Shown piece by piece: positions 1 through 7,413 of a stretch of DNA of 43,505 nt. How positions within the stretch are numbered: the first letter of the stretch is position 1; the number at the start of each line of letters is the position of its first letter. The stretch lies in NCBI GenBank assembly GCA_009911065.1, contig QXWR01000043.1, positions 1 through 43,505 of the forward strand, in the 5' to 3' direction. Under the pieces are notes generated by a model that saw only the letters and a list, made by a program, of their open reading frames with translations, did not search any database and was not told where the DNA came from. The stretch comes from Clostridiaceae bacterium. Lineage in GTDB: Bacteria; Bacillota; Clostridia; Lachnospirales; Lachnospiraceae. The position numbers were made by a program, and so were the translations under genes.

Positions 1-116
1 TATGAGTCAGTACCTTCATTTAATTTGACGAATATAAGAAAGACTTGGAGTATCTAGGGTGCAGGATAACAGATATGCAATATTAACAGCGTTACAGGCA
101 GAGAGGAAGTGAGAAA

Positions 117-470
117 ATGAGCGAAAATAAATTAAGAAACAGAGAGGTAATTGATGCGGAATTGCAGAAAACGAAAGCCGAGCTTGCCATTGCAAAACAC
201 AGGCAGGAGAAACTCCTTAACCAGATAAAAGGTAAGACAGAAAAGGAACGCCGACACCGCAACATCGTATGGGGAAGCCACTTTGAATACCTTATCAGAG
301 AAAAGCTGAATATTACCAAAGAACAGCTTGCCTCCCTGAATGATGATTCAGTAAAAGATATTCTGAATACTCTCTTTTCTGATTCGTATTTCCGCCGGAT
401 GATGCAGAATATTTTGACAGAAAAAGTAAACCCACAATCCCCGACGGAAATGAATAAAGAGCATTCATAG
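117..470 (+). CDS. DUF3847 family protein, small accessory protein upstream of MobQ relaxase
   Basis: The 117-residue protein is highly charged and largely helical, with a probable coiled coil over residues 10-45 (many K, E and Q) and a short C-terminal helical region containing the segment SDSYFRRMM. It resembles the DUF3847 family, which is usually found just before MobA/MobL relaxase genes in Firmicutes mobile elements; its biochemical role is unknown to me. The start at 117 is preceded by a GAGAGGAAGTGAGAAA stretch that serves as ribosome binding site. The gene is followed by a 12-bp perfect stem hairpin and the oriT region, so a role as a relaxosome accessory or regulator is plausible but is inference only. 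Confidence 0.75.
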   Translation: MSENKLRNREVIDAELQKTKAELAIAKHRQEKLLNQIKGKTEKERRHRNIVWGSHFEYLIREKLNITKEQLASLNDDSVKDILNTLFSDSYFRRMMQNILTEKVNPQSPTEMNKEHS

Positions 471-517
471 AAATTATCTGCCGAAACGTGGCGGGCGGCA
501 TTATAAAACTTTGTGGG

Positions 518-548
518 CAGATAAAGGCTGCTCTTTAGCCTTTATCTG
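518..548 (+). terminator. Strong hairpin after the DUF3847 gene
   Basis: Arms at 518-529 (CAGATAAAGGCT) and 537-548 (AGCCTTTATCTG) are perfectly complementary, 12 bp, with a 7-base loop. No T run follows, so intrinsic termination is uncertain; it may instead be part of the structured oriT region that continues downstream. Confidence 0.45.
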
Positions 549-570
549 AACGCAAAGTTCACTAAAGGGT

Positions 571-699
571 AGGGCGGAACGCCCGTAGGGGAATTGTCGT
601 TTCCCCTGTTGTCTGCCGTAAGGCAGGCAAAGCCCCGCAGGGCGCACACACGCGAAGCGTGTATAAGTGCGCCCTATCCCAGTTCTTGGATAGGGCGCA
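571..699 (+). other. Origin of transfer (oriT) of the IME, MOBQ type
   Basis: A chain of hairpins (572-576/580-584; 587-593/601-607; 613-617/622-626) leads into an inverted repeat ACACGC/GCGTGT (648-653 and 657-662). It is followed directly by TAAGTGCGCCCT at 664-675. This arrangement, an inverted repeat followed by the conserved TAAGTGCGCCCT nick core, is characteristic of MOBQ (IncQ / pSK41-pGO1 type) transfer origins. The partner relaxase gene starts about 380 bases downstream. Unusually, the nick core also forms the left arm of a perfect 12-bp hairpin (668-679 with 688-699, 8-base loop). The nick position itself is not shown by the sequence, only by analogy. Confidence 0.8.
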
Positions 700-969
700 T
701 TATCCGAGATAAAAACTTATCCGAGGTAAATTGATTTAATCCGATGAATACAGTATTTCAAAACGATTATCTCGGATAATGAAACCCGTTATCAACTTGT
801 GGATGATTTGCACCTATCCGAGATAATGGGGCAATCACGCCTTTATCTTGGATAATCATTGAGGTGGCAGCTACTCTTTTCAGAAATAATTATTCGAGGT
901 AATTTCTTTTAAAGTCTTTCCTGTCAGTAATTTTGAAAGTTTCCTTGGATAATTGAAAATCTCGAATAA
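700..969 (+). repeat. Array of 13-bp imperfect palindromes (TTATCCGAGATAA type), iteron-like
   Basis: Copies, in either orientation, are at 700-712, 717-729, 767-779 (exact reverse complement of the first), 814-826, 843-855, 890-902, 940-952 and 957-969, with a weaker one near 736-748. The consensus is TTATC(C/T)(G/T)(A/G)GATAA. Between copies, 798-806 reads TGTGGATGA, one mismatch from a DnaA box. The array fills the non-coding DNA between oriT and the relaxase. Clustered repeats next to a replication gene pair suggest iterons of a replication origin, or operators of a regulator; which of the two cannot be decided from sequence. Confidence 0.7.
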
Positions 970-981
970 TGCGCCCTTGTC

Positions 982-1004
982 AAATGTAGCACAGCTACAT
1001 TTTT
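982..1004 (+). terminator. Terminator-like hairpin before the MobQ relaxase gene
   Basis: The 9-bp perfect stem 982-990 / 994-1002 (AAATGTAGC / GCTACATTT) has a 3-base loop and runs into TTTT. It resembles a small intrinsic terminator or attenuator placed just ahead of the relaxase operon, so it could limit read-through into the mob-rep-recombinase genes. Confidence 0.45.
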
Positions 1005-1056
1005 CCGTCGGGGATAGAAAATGCAGAAAAGGAGGGAGATACCGATAAGCACCAAA

Positions 1057-2607
1057 ATGATACATCTTAACGCAAAGATAATCAGCAGGGGCGGGGAAAA
1101 GCCGCAGTCGGCTGTGGCTTCTGCCGCATACCGGAGCGCAACAAAAATTTACTGCGAATATGATGGTGAAGTAAAAGACTTTTCAAGGAAGGGTCATGTG
1201 ATATATTCCGAAATCCTATTGCCGGAGTATGCGCCAAAAGAATTTGAAGACCGTTCTGTTTTGTGGAACGCTGTTGAAAATTTTGAAAAAGGAAGCAGGG
1301 CGCAGCTTTCAAGGGAAGTTGAATTTTCTCTGCCCTGTGAGCTGGATGCGGATGAACGGTTAAAGGCGGCAAGAACACTCGCGGAATTTTTTAGAAATAA
1401 AGGAATGGTTGTTGATATGAATCTGCACAATCCAGACCATGAAAACCCGAACCCGCATTGTCATCTCATGCTTACCATGCGCCCATTCCAAAAAGACGGG
1501 ACTTTTTTAGAAAAGAAATGCTGGCGGGAATATGACCTTGATAAAAACGGTCAGAAAATCCCCACAAAGAAAGGCAATGATTATAAGTCACATAAAGTTT
1601 ACGCTACTGATTGGGATGACAGGGGAAACGTGGAAAAATGGCGGGCATTGTGGGCGGATATTGAAACTGATTTTTACAAAAAGAACGGCTATGAGATTAC
1701 GGTGGAACACCGTTCTTTTGAAAGGCAGGGCATAGACCTTTTACCGACAATCCATATGGGTGCGGCAGTGACCGCAATGGAGCGCAGGGGCATTAAAACC
1801 GAAGTCGGCAACATGAACAGGGAGATTAGAAAAATCAACGCCCTTATCCTGTCCAGCATGGAGAACATAGAGCGTCTGACGGATAAAATAACGTTCCTCG
1901 AAAAAGAGAAAAAAGCCGTTGGACAGGAAGAAAAAGAAACACCGGCAGAGGAAAAGAAACCGGACACTTTAATTTCAATCCTTATGGAATGGCAGCAAAA
2001 CCGGAGCGCCTTTATTCAGGGTAACAATATCCGGCAGCGCACAGACACGAAAGCAGGAAATGTAAAAGATTTTTCTGTTATGGTGGCATTTTTGCAATCA
2101 CATAAGATTGAAACGCTTGAAGATTTGCGGAAACTGGCAGAGGACACCAAAAAGCGGCGGAGCGATAACATTCACAACCAGCGTGAATTAAATGCAAAGC
2201 TGAAAAAAGTATCCAATATCGTAGACATCTATCAAGCCTACAAGCCATATGCAGAGTACCTGAAAAAATACGAAAGTCTTTCCGGCAGGCAGAAACAGTC
2301 TTATTATGACAAAAATGCGGACAAGATTGAAACTGCACTCTCCTACCGGACAGGATTGAAAAATATGAGTGGTACGGATAAGCTGCTTCCGAAAACGTGG
2401 AAAAAGGAACTTGACGGACTGAAAGCGGAAAGTGCAAAGATAACACACGATTTAGCAAAAGATGATGCCATTCTTGGGGAACTTGCGGAGATTGCGGACA
2501 AGGCGGCAATGGTACAGAGGGCAAAAGCAAAACAGAATGAAATACTTCCCAATCTTGGGGAGGAAAAAAGAATAAAAAAGGAAAGGGGCAGCTATGGCAG
2601 AGAATAA
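1057..2607 (+). CDS. mobA: MobA/MobL-family (MOBQ) relaxase of the IME
   Basis: This protein would nick the oriT located just upstream and lead the strand to a recipient. The N-terminal domain shows the family pattern: ISRGG near residue 10, SAVASAAYRS (putative catalytic Tyr) near residue 25, and the metal-binding motif NPNPHCHLM with His134 and His136. Beyond about residue 260 the protein is a charged, largely coiled-coil tail. The frame is open from an ATG at 1021, but ATG 1057 fits the family N-terminus (Met followed directly by hydrophobic residues); the purine-rich AGGAGGGAG at 1030-1038 is unusually far from it, so the start is not certain. The 3' end overlaps the next gene by 14 bases, indicating translational coupling. 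Confidence 0.85.
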   Translation: MIHLNAKIISRGGEKPQSAVASAAYRSATKIYCEYDGEVKDFSRKGHVIYSEILLPEYAPKEFEDRSVLWNAVENFEKGSRAQLSREVEFSLPCELDADERLKAARTLAEFFRNKGMVVDMNLHNPDHENPNPHCHLMLTMRPFQKDGTFLEKKCWREYDLDKNGQKIPTKKGNDYKSHKVYATDWDDRGNVEKWRALWADIETDFYKKNGYEITVEHRSFERQGIDLLPTIHMGAAVTAMERRGIKTEVGNMNREIRKINALILSSMENIERLTDKITFLEKEKKAVGQEEKETPAEEKKPDTLISILMEWQQNRSAFIQGNNIRQRTDTKAGNVKDFSVMVAFLQSHKIETLEDLRKLAEDTKKRRSDNIHNQRELNAKLKKVSNIVDIYQAYKPYAEYLKKYESLSGRQKQSYYDKNADKIETALSYRTGLKNMSGTDKLLPKTWKKELDGLKAESAKITHDLAKDDAILGELAEIADKAAMVQRAKAKQNEILPNLGEEKRIKKERGSYGRE

Positions 2608-3394
2608 GAAATATTATTTCCTCAAGCTCAAAGAGGATTTTTTTGACCAACGTGAGATTGTGGTATTGGAAGGTTCAAAAGATGGCGTTTTATATGTGAA
2701 TATCCTGCTCAAGCTGTATTTAAAATCATTGCAGCATAACGGAAAACTGCTCTTAAATGAGATGACGCCGCTTTCTGCGGAGATGATCGCACTGCTCACA
2801 AGGCATGAGATAGGAACAGTGGAAAGGGCGATACGGGCATTCATGCAGCTTGGGCTTGTGGAGGTATTGGAAGATAACACTTACTATATGCCGGAAATTC
2901 AGGAAATGACAGGAAAAGGCTCGTCCGATGCAGAACGCAAGGCAAGATACCGCAGATTGAGGTCAGAGGGAAAAACGCCACTTCTTACAGACAAAAATAC
3001 GGGCATAGAACAAAATTGGGACAATGTCCCACCTGTGTCCCAATTCTGTCCACCAGAGATTAGAGATAAGAGTACAGAGAATAGAGATAAGAACTTAGAT
3101 AAAAGAGAGTGTGTGAAAGAGAAAATTACTCCCCCACGCTCATACGGAAAGTACGAGAATGTTTTTCTTACAGAAAAAGAATACCATGCGCTTATCTCAG
3201 ATTATCCCGATGAATACATGGAGATGATTGAACATTTATCTGCATACATGGTTTACAGTGGACGTACTTACGAAAACCACCTTGCCACGATGGAATACTG
3301 GAAGGCAGAGGACAGGAAACGGGAAAAACAGGAAAAGGCAGGTAAGCAGGGGTATGTTTACAATGGCAGGTTTAAGGAGGGCGAAAGTCTATGA
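2594..3394 (+). CDS. Phage replisome organizer N-terminal domain protein (replication initiator-like)
   Basis: The 266-residue protein starts with the KKYYFLKLKEDFFDQREI pattern typical of the phage replisome organizer / DnaD-like winged-helix N-terminal domain (about residues 5-110), followed by a basic patch (DAERKARYRRLRSEG, residues 114-128), a low-complexity linker and a C-terminal region with a conserved YHALISDYP...YMVYSGRTYENHLATMEYW stretch. It probably binds an origin and recruits the helicase loader encoded immediately downstream. The start at 2594 overlaps the relaxase end and has a GGAAAGGGGCAG site; the stop overlaps the next ATG (ATGA). The nearby iteron-like array at 700-969 is a candidate target. 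Confidence 0.8.
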   Translation: MAENKKYYFLKLKEDFFDQREIVVLEGSKDGVLYVNILLKLYLKSLQHNGKLLLNEMTPLSAEMIALLTRHEIGTVERAIRAFMQLGLVEVLEDNTYYMPEIQEMTGKGSSDAERKARYRRLRSEGKTPLLTDKNTGIEQNWDNVPPVSQFCPPEIRDKSTENRDKNLDKRECVKEKITPPRSYGKYENVFLTEKEYHALISDYPDEYMEMIEHLSAYMVYSGRTYENHLATMEYWKAEDRKREKQEKAGKQGYVYNGRFKEGESL

Positions 3395-4245
3395 ATGAAA
3401 CAGATATTCAGGCGGCAGTTGATGATATGCTTGCGGAGCTGATGCAGGAGGGGATTGCAGGCAGCGGCGATTACATTGATGCTGATACCGGACTTCTGAT
3501 GTGCGGAAAATGCCGCACAAAAAAGCAGACGGTTGTAAAGCTGATGGGGCGTACCATGAAGCCGTCCTGTTTATGCAAGTGCAGATCGGAGGAATTGGAG
3601 AAAGAAGAACAGAAACGGAAAGATAAGGAACTGATGGAGGGCATTTCAAGGCTGAAAAGCGCAGGTCTGCAGGACAGGACTTTTTTTGGCTATACGTTTG
3701 CAAACTGTGATGAAATGCACCCTTGCGCCGGATATGCGCACCGTTATGTGGGGCGTTTTGCAGAATTTCAGAAAGATGGACAAGGGTTATTGTTTTGGGG
3801 TGACGTAGGAACGGGAAAGACTTTCCTTGCAGGCTGTATTGCAAATGCGCTCATGGAGAAGAATATCCCTGTGCTGATGACCAATTTTCCGAAACTGTTA
3901 AATGCGCTTGGCGGGATTTACAGCGGCGAAAAAAATGAGTACCTGAAAAGCCTGAACCGATACCAGCTCCTTATCATTGATGATTTAGGCGTGGAACGTG
4001 ACACTCCCTATGTGCTGGAAACGGTCTATCTTGTGATAGATGAGCGTTATAAAAGCGGGAAACCGTTTATTATTACAACAAACCTGTCACTGGAAAAATT
4101 ACAGAATCCGGCAGATTTGGAACATGGGCGCATTTATGACCGCATTATGGAGAGATGCGTTCCTGTTGCCTTTTCGGGGAAAAATTACCGGACTGGTAAA
4201 GGCAGGGCAAACATAGAGAGTGCTTCGGGCATTTTAAAGGCTTAA
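3391..4245 (+). CDS. DnaC-like / IstB-type AAA+ ATPase, helicase loader
   Basis: The 284-residue protein has a Cys-rich N-terminal segment (CGKCRTKK and CLCKC, residues about 30-70, a probable zinc site) followed by an AAA+ core with Walker A GDVGTGKT (about residue 134), Walker B LLIIDDLG (about residue 193), a sensor-like ITTNLS and a terminal arginine-containing DRIMERC. This layout matches helicase loaders of the DnaC/DnaI/IstB family. It follows the replisome organizer with an ATGA overlap and a strong AAGGAGGGCG site, so both are made together. The pair forms a minimal replication module within the IME. Confidence 0.85.
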   Translation: MNETDIQAAVDDMLAELMQEGIAGSGDYIDADTGLLMCGKCRTKKQTVVKLMGRTMKPSCLCKCRSEELEKEEQKRKDKELMEGISRLKSAGLQDRTFFGYTFANCDEMHPCAGYAHRYVGRFAEFQKDGQGLLFWGDVGTGKTFLAGCIANALMEKNIPVLMTNFPKLLNALGGIYSGEKNEYLKSLNRYQLLIIDDLGVERDTPYVLETVYLVIDERYKSGKPFIITTNLSLEKLQNPADLEHGRIYDRIMERCVPVAFSGKNYRTGKGRANIESASGILKA

Positions 4246-4383
4246 AAAATAACAGTAACTTGTGGATATGGCAGTGCCAATAAGTCCGTATCCTTGTACA
4301 GCGTCAGGGCAATTACGGAGAAATCTGTACTTGTCTTTATTTTTGCAGAAGATGAAGGCGGTACAGGTGGAAAGGAAATAAAT

Positions 4384-4656
4384 ATGGGTAACATGACAGG
4401 TAATTGCACCGATACAAAAACAGGCATTACAGTAAAAACGGTCTTTGACGGAAACCAAAGCGGACAGCAGGCATTTATGAAACTGATAAAAAGGCAGTAC
4501 CGTATCAGTGGTTCGGATATACAGAATGATATTGGCAATAATAGATATAATATTGACAAAACGCAATATGCGAGCTATACTGAAGACGGTGAAGCAAATG
4601 TTGGCGGTACAACTGTTGGTTTTGCGGAAAATGGAGGACAGCATGATGGATTCTAA
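4384..4656 (+). CDS. Small conserved mobile-element protein upstream of the serine recombinase (TnpW-like?)
   Basis: The 90-residue product starts at ATG 4384 behind a GGAAAGGAAATAAAT ribosome site; the frame is open further upstream but without a good start. It is polar, with the segment TGITVKTVFDGNQSGQQAFMKLIKRQY resembling the short TnpW-type proteins that precede serine recombinases in Firmicutes transposons; the C-terminal half is not recognisable to me. It overlaps the recombinase start by 14 bases. A role as recombination-directionality or accessory factor is a guess from position. The 138 bases before it (4246-4383) hold only an imperfect hairpin (about 4264-4293). Confidence 0.55.
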   Translation: MGNMTGNCTDTKTGITVKTVFDGNQSGQQAFMKLIKRQYRISGSDIQNDIGNNRYNIDKTQYASYTEDGEANVGGTTVGFAENGGQHDGF

Positions 4657-6295
4657 TTTCGCAGCATTACAACAGCTTCACAGCAGCTTACGGGTTGCCA
4701 TATATTGCAGGCTCTCAAAGGACGATAACCTTGACGGGGAAAGCGCAAGCATACACAACCAGCGGGATATGCTGGAAACGTGGTGTCAGGAGCATGGTTA
4801 TGCAGTTGCAGGCGTGTACGCTGATGACGGGTATTCCGGTTTATATATGGACAGACCAGACTTTCAAAGAATGTTAGCCGACTGCAAACAGGGCAAGATT
4901 GACATTGTGGTAACGAAGGATATGTCAAGGCTTACCCGGAACAGCACACATTCAGGGCAGTTGAGGGATGAATTTTTCCCAAAGCACCATATCCGCTACA
5001 TAGGCGTGACGGACGGAGTTGATACGGGTAAAGATGATGACCTTATCGCATTCCGTAGCGTTTTCAACGAGATTTACTCAAAAGACATCGGGAAAAAGGT
5101 TCATTCCTCTTATGTCATCAAGGCGAAAAAGGGCAAGTTTACGGGATGTATCGCACCGTTTGGCTACATGAAGTCACCAGAGGACAAAAATTTCCTGATA
5201 TCGGACAAGGACACTGCCTGGATTGTGCAGAAGATATTCGGGTGGGCGGCTGAGGGGCATGGCACGAACTGGATCAGGCGCAGGCTGGAGGACGAGAAAA
5301 TCCCCGCACCCTGCTGGTGGAACAGGAAGAAAGGCTTGCGCAACCATGTGACAAAATGGGAAAAGGAATACGGCGAAAAGGGCATCTATATGTGGGATTT
5401 TTCCACAATCAAGCAGATACTCGCCAATCCCGTCTATATCGGCACGATAGCGTCACAGAAAGCAGACTACCGTTTCAAGGTCGGCTGGATTGGGGACAAG
5501 AAGCCGGAGGAATGGATTCAGGTGGAGAACGTGCATGAGCCGCTTGTGGATATGGACACCTACAATCTTGTGCAGGAAAAAGTGAAGATGCGCAAAAGAC
5601 CGGACGCATGGGGCAACTACGGGATATTTGCCGGACTTGTCAAATGCGGGGAATGCGGTAGCACCATGAACCAGCGTGTGGCAAATGCGAAAGCAAAAAC
5701 GAGGATACTGACGTGCGCAAAGTATAACCGTTACGGAGTAGCGCATTGCAGCCAGCACCGATTGGAACTTGACACGCTGTATCAGATTGTTTTGGAGCAG
5801 ATACGCTCCTGTGCGGCACTCGCCCTTGCAGATGAAACAAAAGTCATGGAGGAACTTCGGAAAAGCAATCAGTGTGACAGTGAGGAAGAAAGCAGGCGCA
5901 TGAAGGCAAAACTTTCTGAGAGTGTACGCAGGCTTTCCGAGCTGGATGCACTTGTTTCAAAACTCTATGAGGACTGGGTAGCGGGCAGGATTAACGAAAC
6001 GAATTTTACACGCATGATGGAAAAGGCACAGGGCGAACAGGAAACCCTGCAGAAAAAGGCGGATATGATGCGTGAATGTCTTGACGGGGCGGCAAAGGAA
6101 CAGGAGGACAATTCAAAGTGGCTTTCACTGATTAGGCAGTATGCCGATATTAAGGAGCTTGACAGGGAAATGTTACACCTGCTTATTAAAGAGATTGTTG
6201 TCCATGAGGATATGTCAGAAGGCAGGCGCAACACAACAGTGGAGATACACTTTAATTTTATGAAACAGGGAAACCAGCTAACGGTAAAAAGTTAG
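4643..6295 (+). CDS. Large serine recombinase (TndX/TnpX-type integrase) of the IME
   Basis: Catalyses integration and excision of the IME. The 550-residue product has a resolvase catalytic domain with the nucleophile in YCRLSKDD (Ser25) and the conserved VTKDMSRLTRN, a recombinase domain (about residues 170-300, including AFRSVFNEIYSKDIGKKV before it), a zinc ribbon with CGECGST and the later Cys pair CAKYNRYGVAHC (about residues 335-370), a coiled coil, and a C-terminal LLIKEIVVHE...VEIHFNFM segment like DUF4368. The start at 4643 (or the adjacent 4646) is supported by GGAGG at 4633-4637; an open frame from 4508 lacks this. Located at the right end of the IME next to the junction with maff2, as expected for an integrase. 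Confidence 0.92.
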   Translation: MMDSNFAALQQLHSSLRVAIYCRLSKDDNLDGESASIHNQRDMLETWCQEHGYAVAGVYADDGYSGLYMDRPDFQRMLADCKQGKIDIVVTKDMSRLTRNSTHSGQLRDEFFPKHHIRYIGVTDGVDTGKDDDLIAFRSVFNEIYSKDIGKKVHSSYVIKAKKGKFTGCIAPFGYMKSPEDKNFLISDKDTAWIVQKIFGWAAEGHGTNWIRRRLEDEKIPAPCWWNRKKGLRNHVTKWEKEYGEKGIYMWDFSTIKQILANPVYIGTIASQKADYRFKVGWIGDKKPEEWIQVENVHEPLVDMDTYNLVQEKVKMRKRPDAWGNYGIFAGLVKCGECGSTMNQRVANAKAKTRILTCAKYNRYGVAHCSQHRLELDTLYQIVLEQIRSCAALALADETKVMEELRKSNQCDSEEESRRMKAKLSESVRRLSELDALVSKLYEDWVAGRINETNFTRMMEKAQGEQETLQKKADMMRECLDGAAKEQEDNSKWLSLIRQYADIKELDREMLHLLIKEIVVHEDMSEGRRNTTVEIHFNFMKQGNQLTVKS

Positions 6296-6318
6296 TCTGA
6301 TGTTTTCAAAGACCGCAT

Positions 6319-6344
6319 ACAGGGGAACGAAGTTTATCCCCTGT
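6319..6344 (+). terminator. Hairpin after the serine recombinase gene
   Basis: An 8-bp perfect stem ACAGGGGA (6319-6326) / TCCCCTGT (6337-6344) with a 10-base loop. No T run follows, so it could be a weak terminator or a structural element at the IME right end. Confidence 0.4.
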
Positions 6345-6365
6345 GGCGGAGAAATATCTATAAAA

Positions 6366-6422
6366 CACAATCAAATCTTGAAGTTTCACAATCAATTCGA
6401 TTATTTTTCAACTATTTAGGTA
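6366..6422 (+). other. IME right end / attachment junction with direct repeats
   Basis: Two exact CACAATCAA direct repeats (6366-6374 and 6387-6395) lie 21 bp apart, two helical turns, just before the point where the maff2 reading frame resumes (GGT at 6419). Such spaced repeats next to the crossover point are expected for recombinase binding. The exact crossover bases cannot be set without the empty site or the left junction. Confidence 0.5.
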
Positions 6423-6499
6423 TGACACAACTTATGGCCGGAGGTGGGGTTGTGCTTATCGGCACACAGTTAGTTCCGCTGCTTGGAGGGTTATTCTAA
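6419..6499 (+). pseudogene. maff2: 3' remnant of the Maff2-family (VirB2-like pilin) gene
   Basis: The frame LGMTQLMAGGGVVLIG...LVPLLGGLF ending at TAA 6497-6499 matches the C-terminus of Maff2-family mobile-element proteins, small two-helix membrane proteins placed just upstream of the TrbL-like gene in Tn1549-type ICEs. The N-terminal half with the first membrane helix is missing because IME sequence precedes it. ATG 6422 could start a 25-residue peptide but has no convincing ribosome site. Family identity is from memory of the conserved QLMAGGG and LVPLL pattern; the position directly before the TrbL-like gene strongly supports it. Confidence 0.75.
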
Positions 6500-6520
6500 T
6501 AGAGGAAAGGGGACTCACTC

Positions 6521-7393
6521 ATGTTCGATGGCATTTTTGAGGCAATCGAGGAGTGGATGAGGGAGCTTTTGACCGGGATGGTAACGTCCAACCTGACAGA
6601 GATGTTCACGGATGTCAATGAGAAAACCGGGGAGATCGCCGCACAGGTTGGACAGACGCCGCAGGGATGGAACGGGAGTATTTTCAGCCTGATACAGAAT
6701 CTTTCGAATTCGGTGATTGTGCCGATTGCAGGCATGATCATCACGTTCGTCCTCTGTTATGAGCTGATTTCCATGCTGACCGAGAAAAACAGTATGCACG
6801 AGATAGATACCTGGATGTTCTTCAAGTATTTCTTCAAGATGTGGGTGGCTGTGTATCTGGTCAGCAATACCTTTACCATAGCGATGGCAGTCTTTGACGT
6901 GGGGCAGCATGTGGTGAGCGCCGCAGGCGGCGTCATCAATTCGCAGACTGCCATCAATATAGATACCATGATAGGAGAAATGGAAACGGCGATGGAATCT
7001 ATGGAGATCGGGGAGCTTGTGGTGCTGGCCCTGGAAACCATGCTGGTCAGCCTGTGCATGAAGATCATGTCCGTGCTTATCACGGTTCTTCTGTACGGGC
7101 GTATGATAGAGATCTACCTTTACACTTCGGTTGCGCCAATCCCCTTTGCAACTTTCTCCAACCGGGAATGGGGGCAGGTGGGGAACAACTATTTCCGTGG
7201 GCTTCTGGCGCTTGGGTTCCAGGGGTTTTTTATGATGGTGTGCGTCGGCATTTACGCAGTGCTTATATCCACCATACAGATTTCAGACAACATGCACTCG
7301 GCGCTGTTCGGGGTGGCGGCATATACCGTGATCCTCTGTTTCAGCCTGATGAAAACAAGCGGGTTAAGCAAGGCAGTGTTCAATGCGCATTAG
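6521..7393 (+). CDS. TrbL/VirB6-like conjugal transfer membrane protein
   Basis: The 290-residue polytopic membrane protein has about five or six hydrophobic segments (roughly residues 66-88, 105-130, 165-200, 225-250 and 258-280) and a C-terminal tail. The sequence APIPFATFSNREWGQVGNNYFRG is characteristic of the TrbL/VirB6-like proteins encoded after maff2 in Tn1549-type elements. It would form part of the inner-membrane channel of the type IV secretion system. The start has a GAGGAAAGGGG site. It follows the maff2 remnant by 21 bases, in the usual order, so its promoter may have been lost or replaced by the IME insertion. Confidence 0.85.
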   Translation: MFDGIFEAIEEWMRELLTGMVTSNLTEMFTDVNEKTGEIAAQVGQTPQGWNGSIFSLIQNLSNSVIVPIAGMIITFVLCYELISMLTEKNSMHEIDTWMFFKYFFKMWVAVYLVSNTFTIAMAVFDVGQHVVSAAGGVINSQTAINIDTMIGEMETAMESMEIGELVVLALETMLVSLCMKIMSVLITVLLYGRMIEIYLYTSVAPIPFATFSNREWGQVGNNYFRGLLALGFQGFFMMVCVGIYAVLISTIQISDNMHSALFGVAAYTVILCFSLMKTSGLSKAVFNAH

Positions 7394-7413
7394 ACAATGG
7401 GAAGGAGGATTTT

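Larger units (their letters stand above)
1..6421 (+). mobile_element. Integrative mobilizable element (IME), left end outside window, inserted in the ICE maff2 gene
   Basis: The segment carries a self-contained set of mobile-element genes on one strand: DUF3847 protein, MOBQ oriT, MobA/MobL relaxase, replisome organizer, DnaC-like ATPase, small ORF and large serine recombinase. Immediately after it, at about 6419-6421, the reading frame of the last part of a Maff2-type pilin gene begins without its 5' part, and the ICE secretion operon continues from there. This places the right IME boundary at about 6415-6425. The left boundary and the 5' part of maff2 should lie upstream of position 1. It has no secretion genes of its own, so it would use a helper conjugation system. 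The junction is seen directly; the mechanism (serine integrase-mediated insertion) is inferred from the adjacent recombinase. Confidence 0.75.

Noticed and set aside
1..116. Promoter TTGACG at 25-30
   Set aside because: No acceptable -10 box lies 16-18 bases downstream, so I do not list it as a feature.
4508..4642. N-terminal extension of the serine recombinase
   Set aside because: It overlaps the small upstream gene and does not match the family; GGAGG at 4633-4637 supports the start at 4643/4646.
7054..7413. Upstream extension of the radical SAM ORF
   Set aside because: It overlaps the real TrbL-like gene and lacks a ribosome site; TTG 7414 has AAGGAGG at the right distance.
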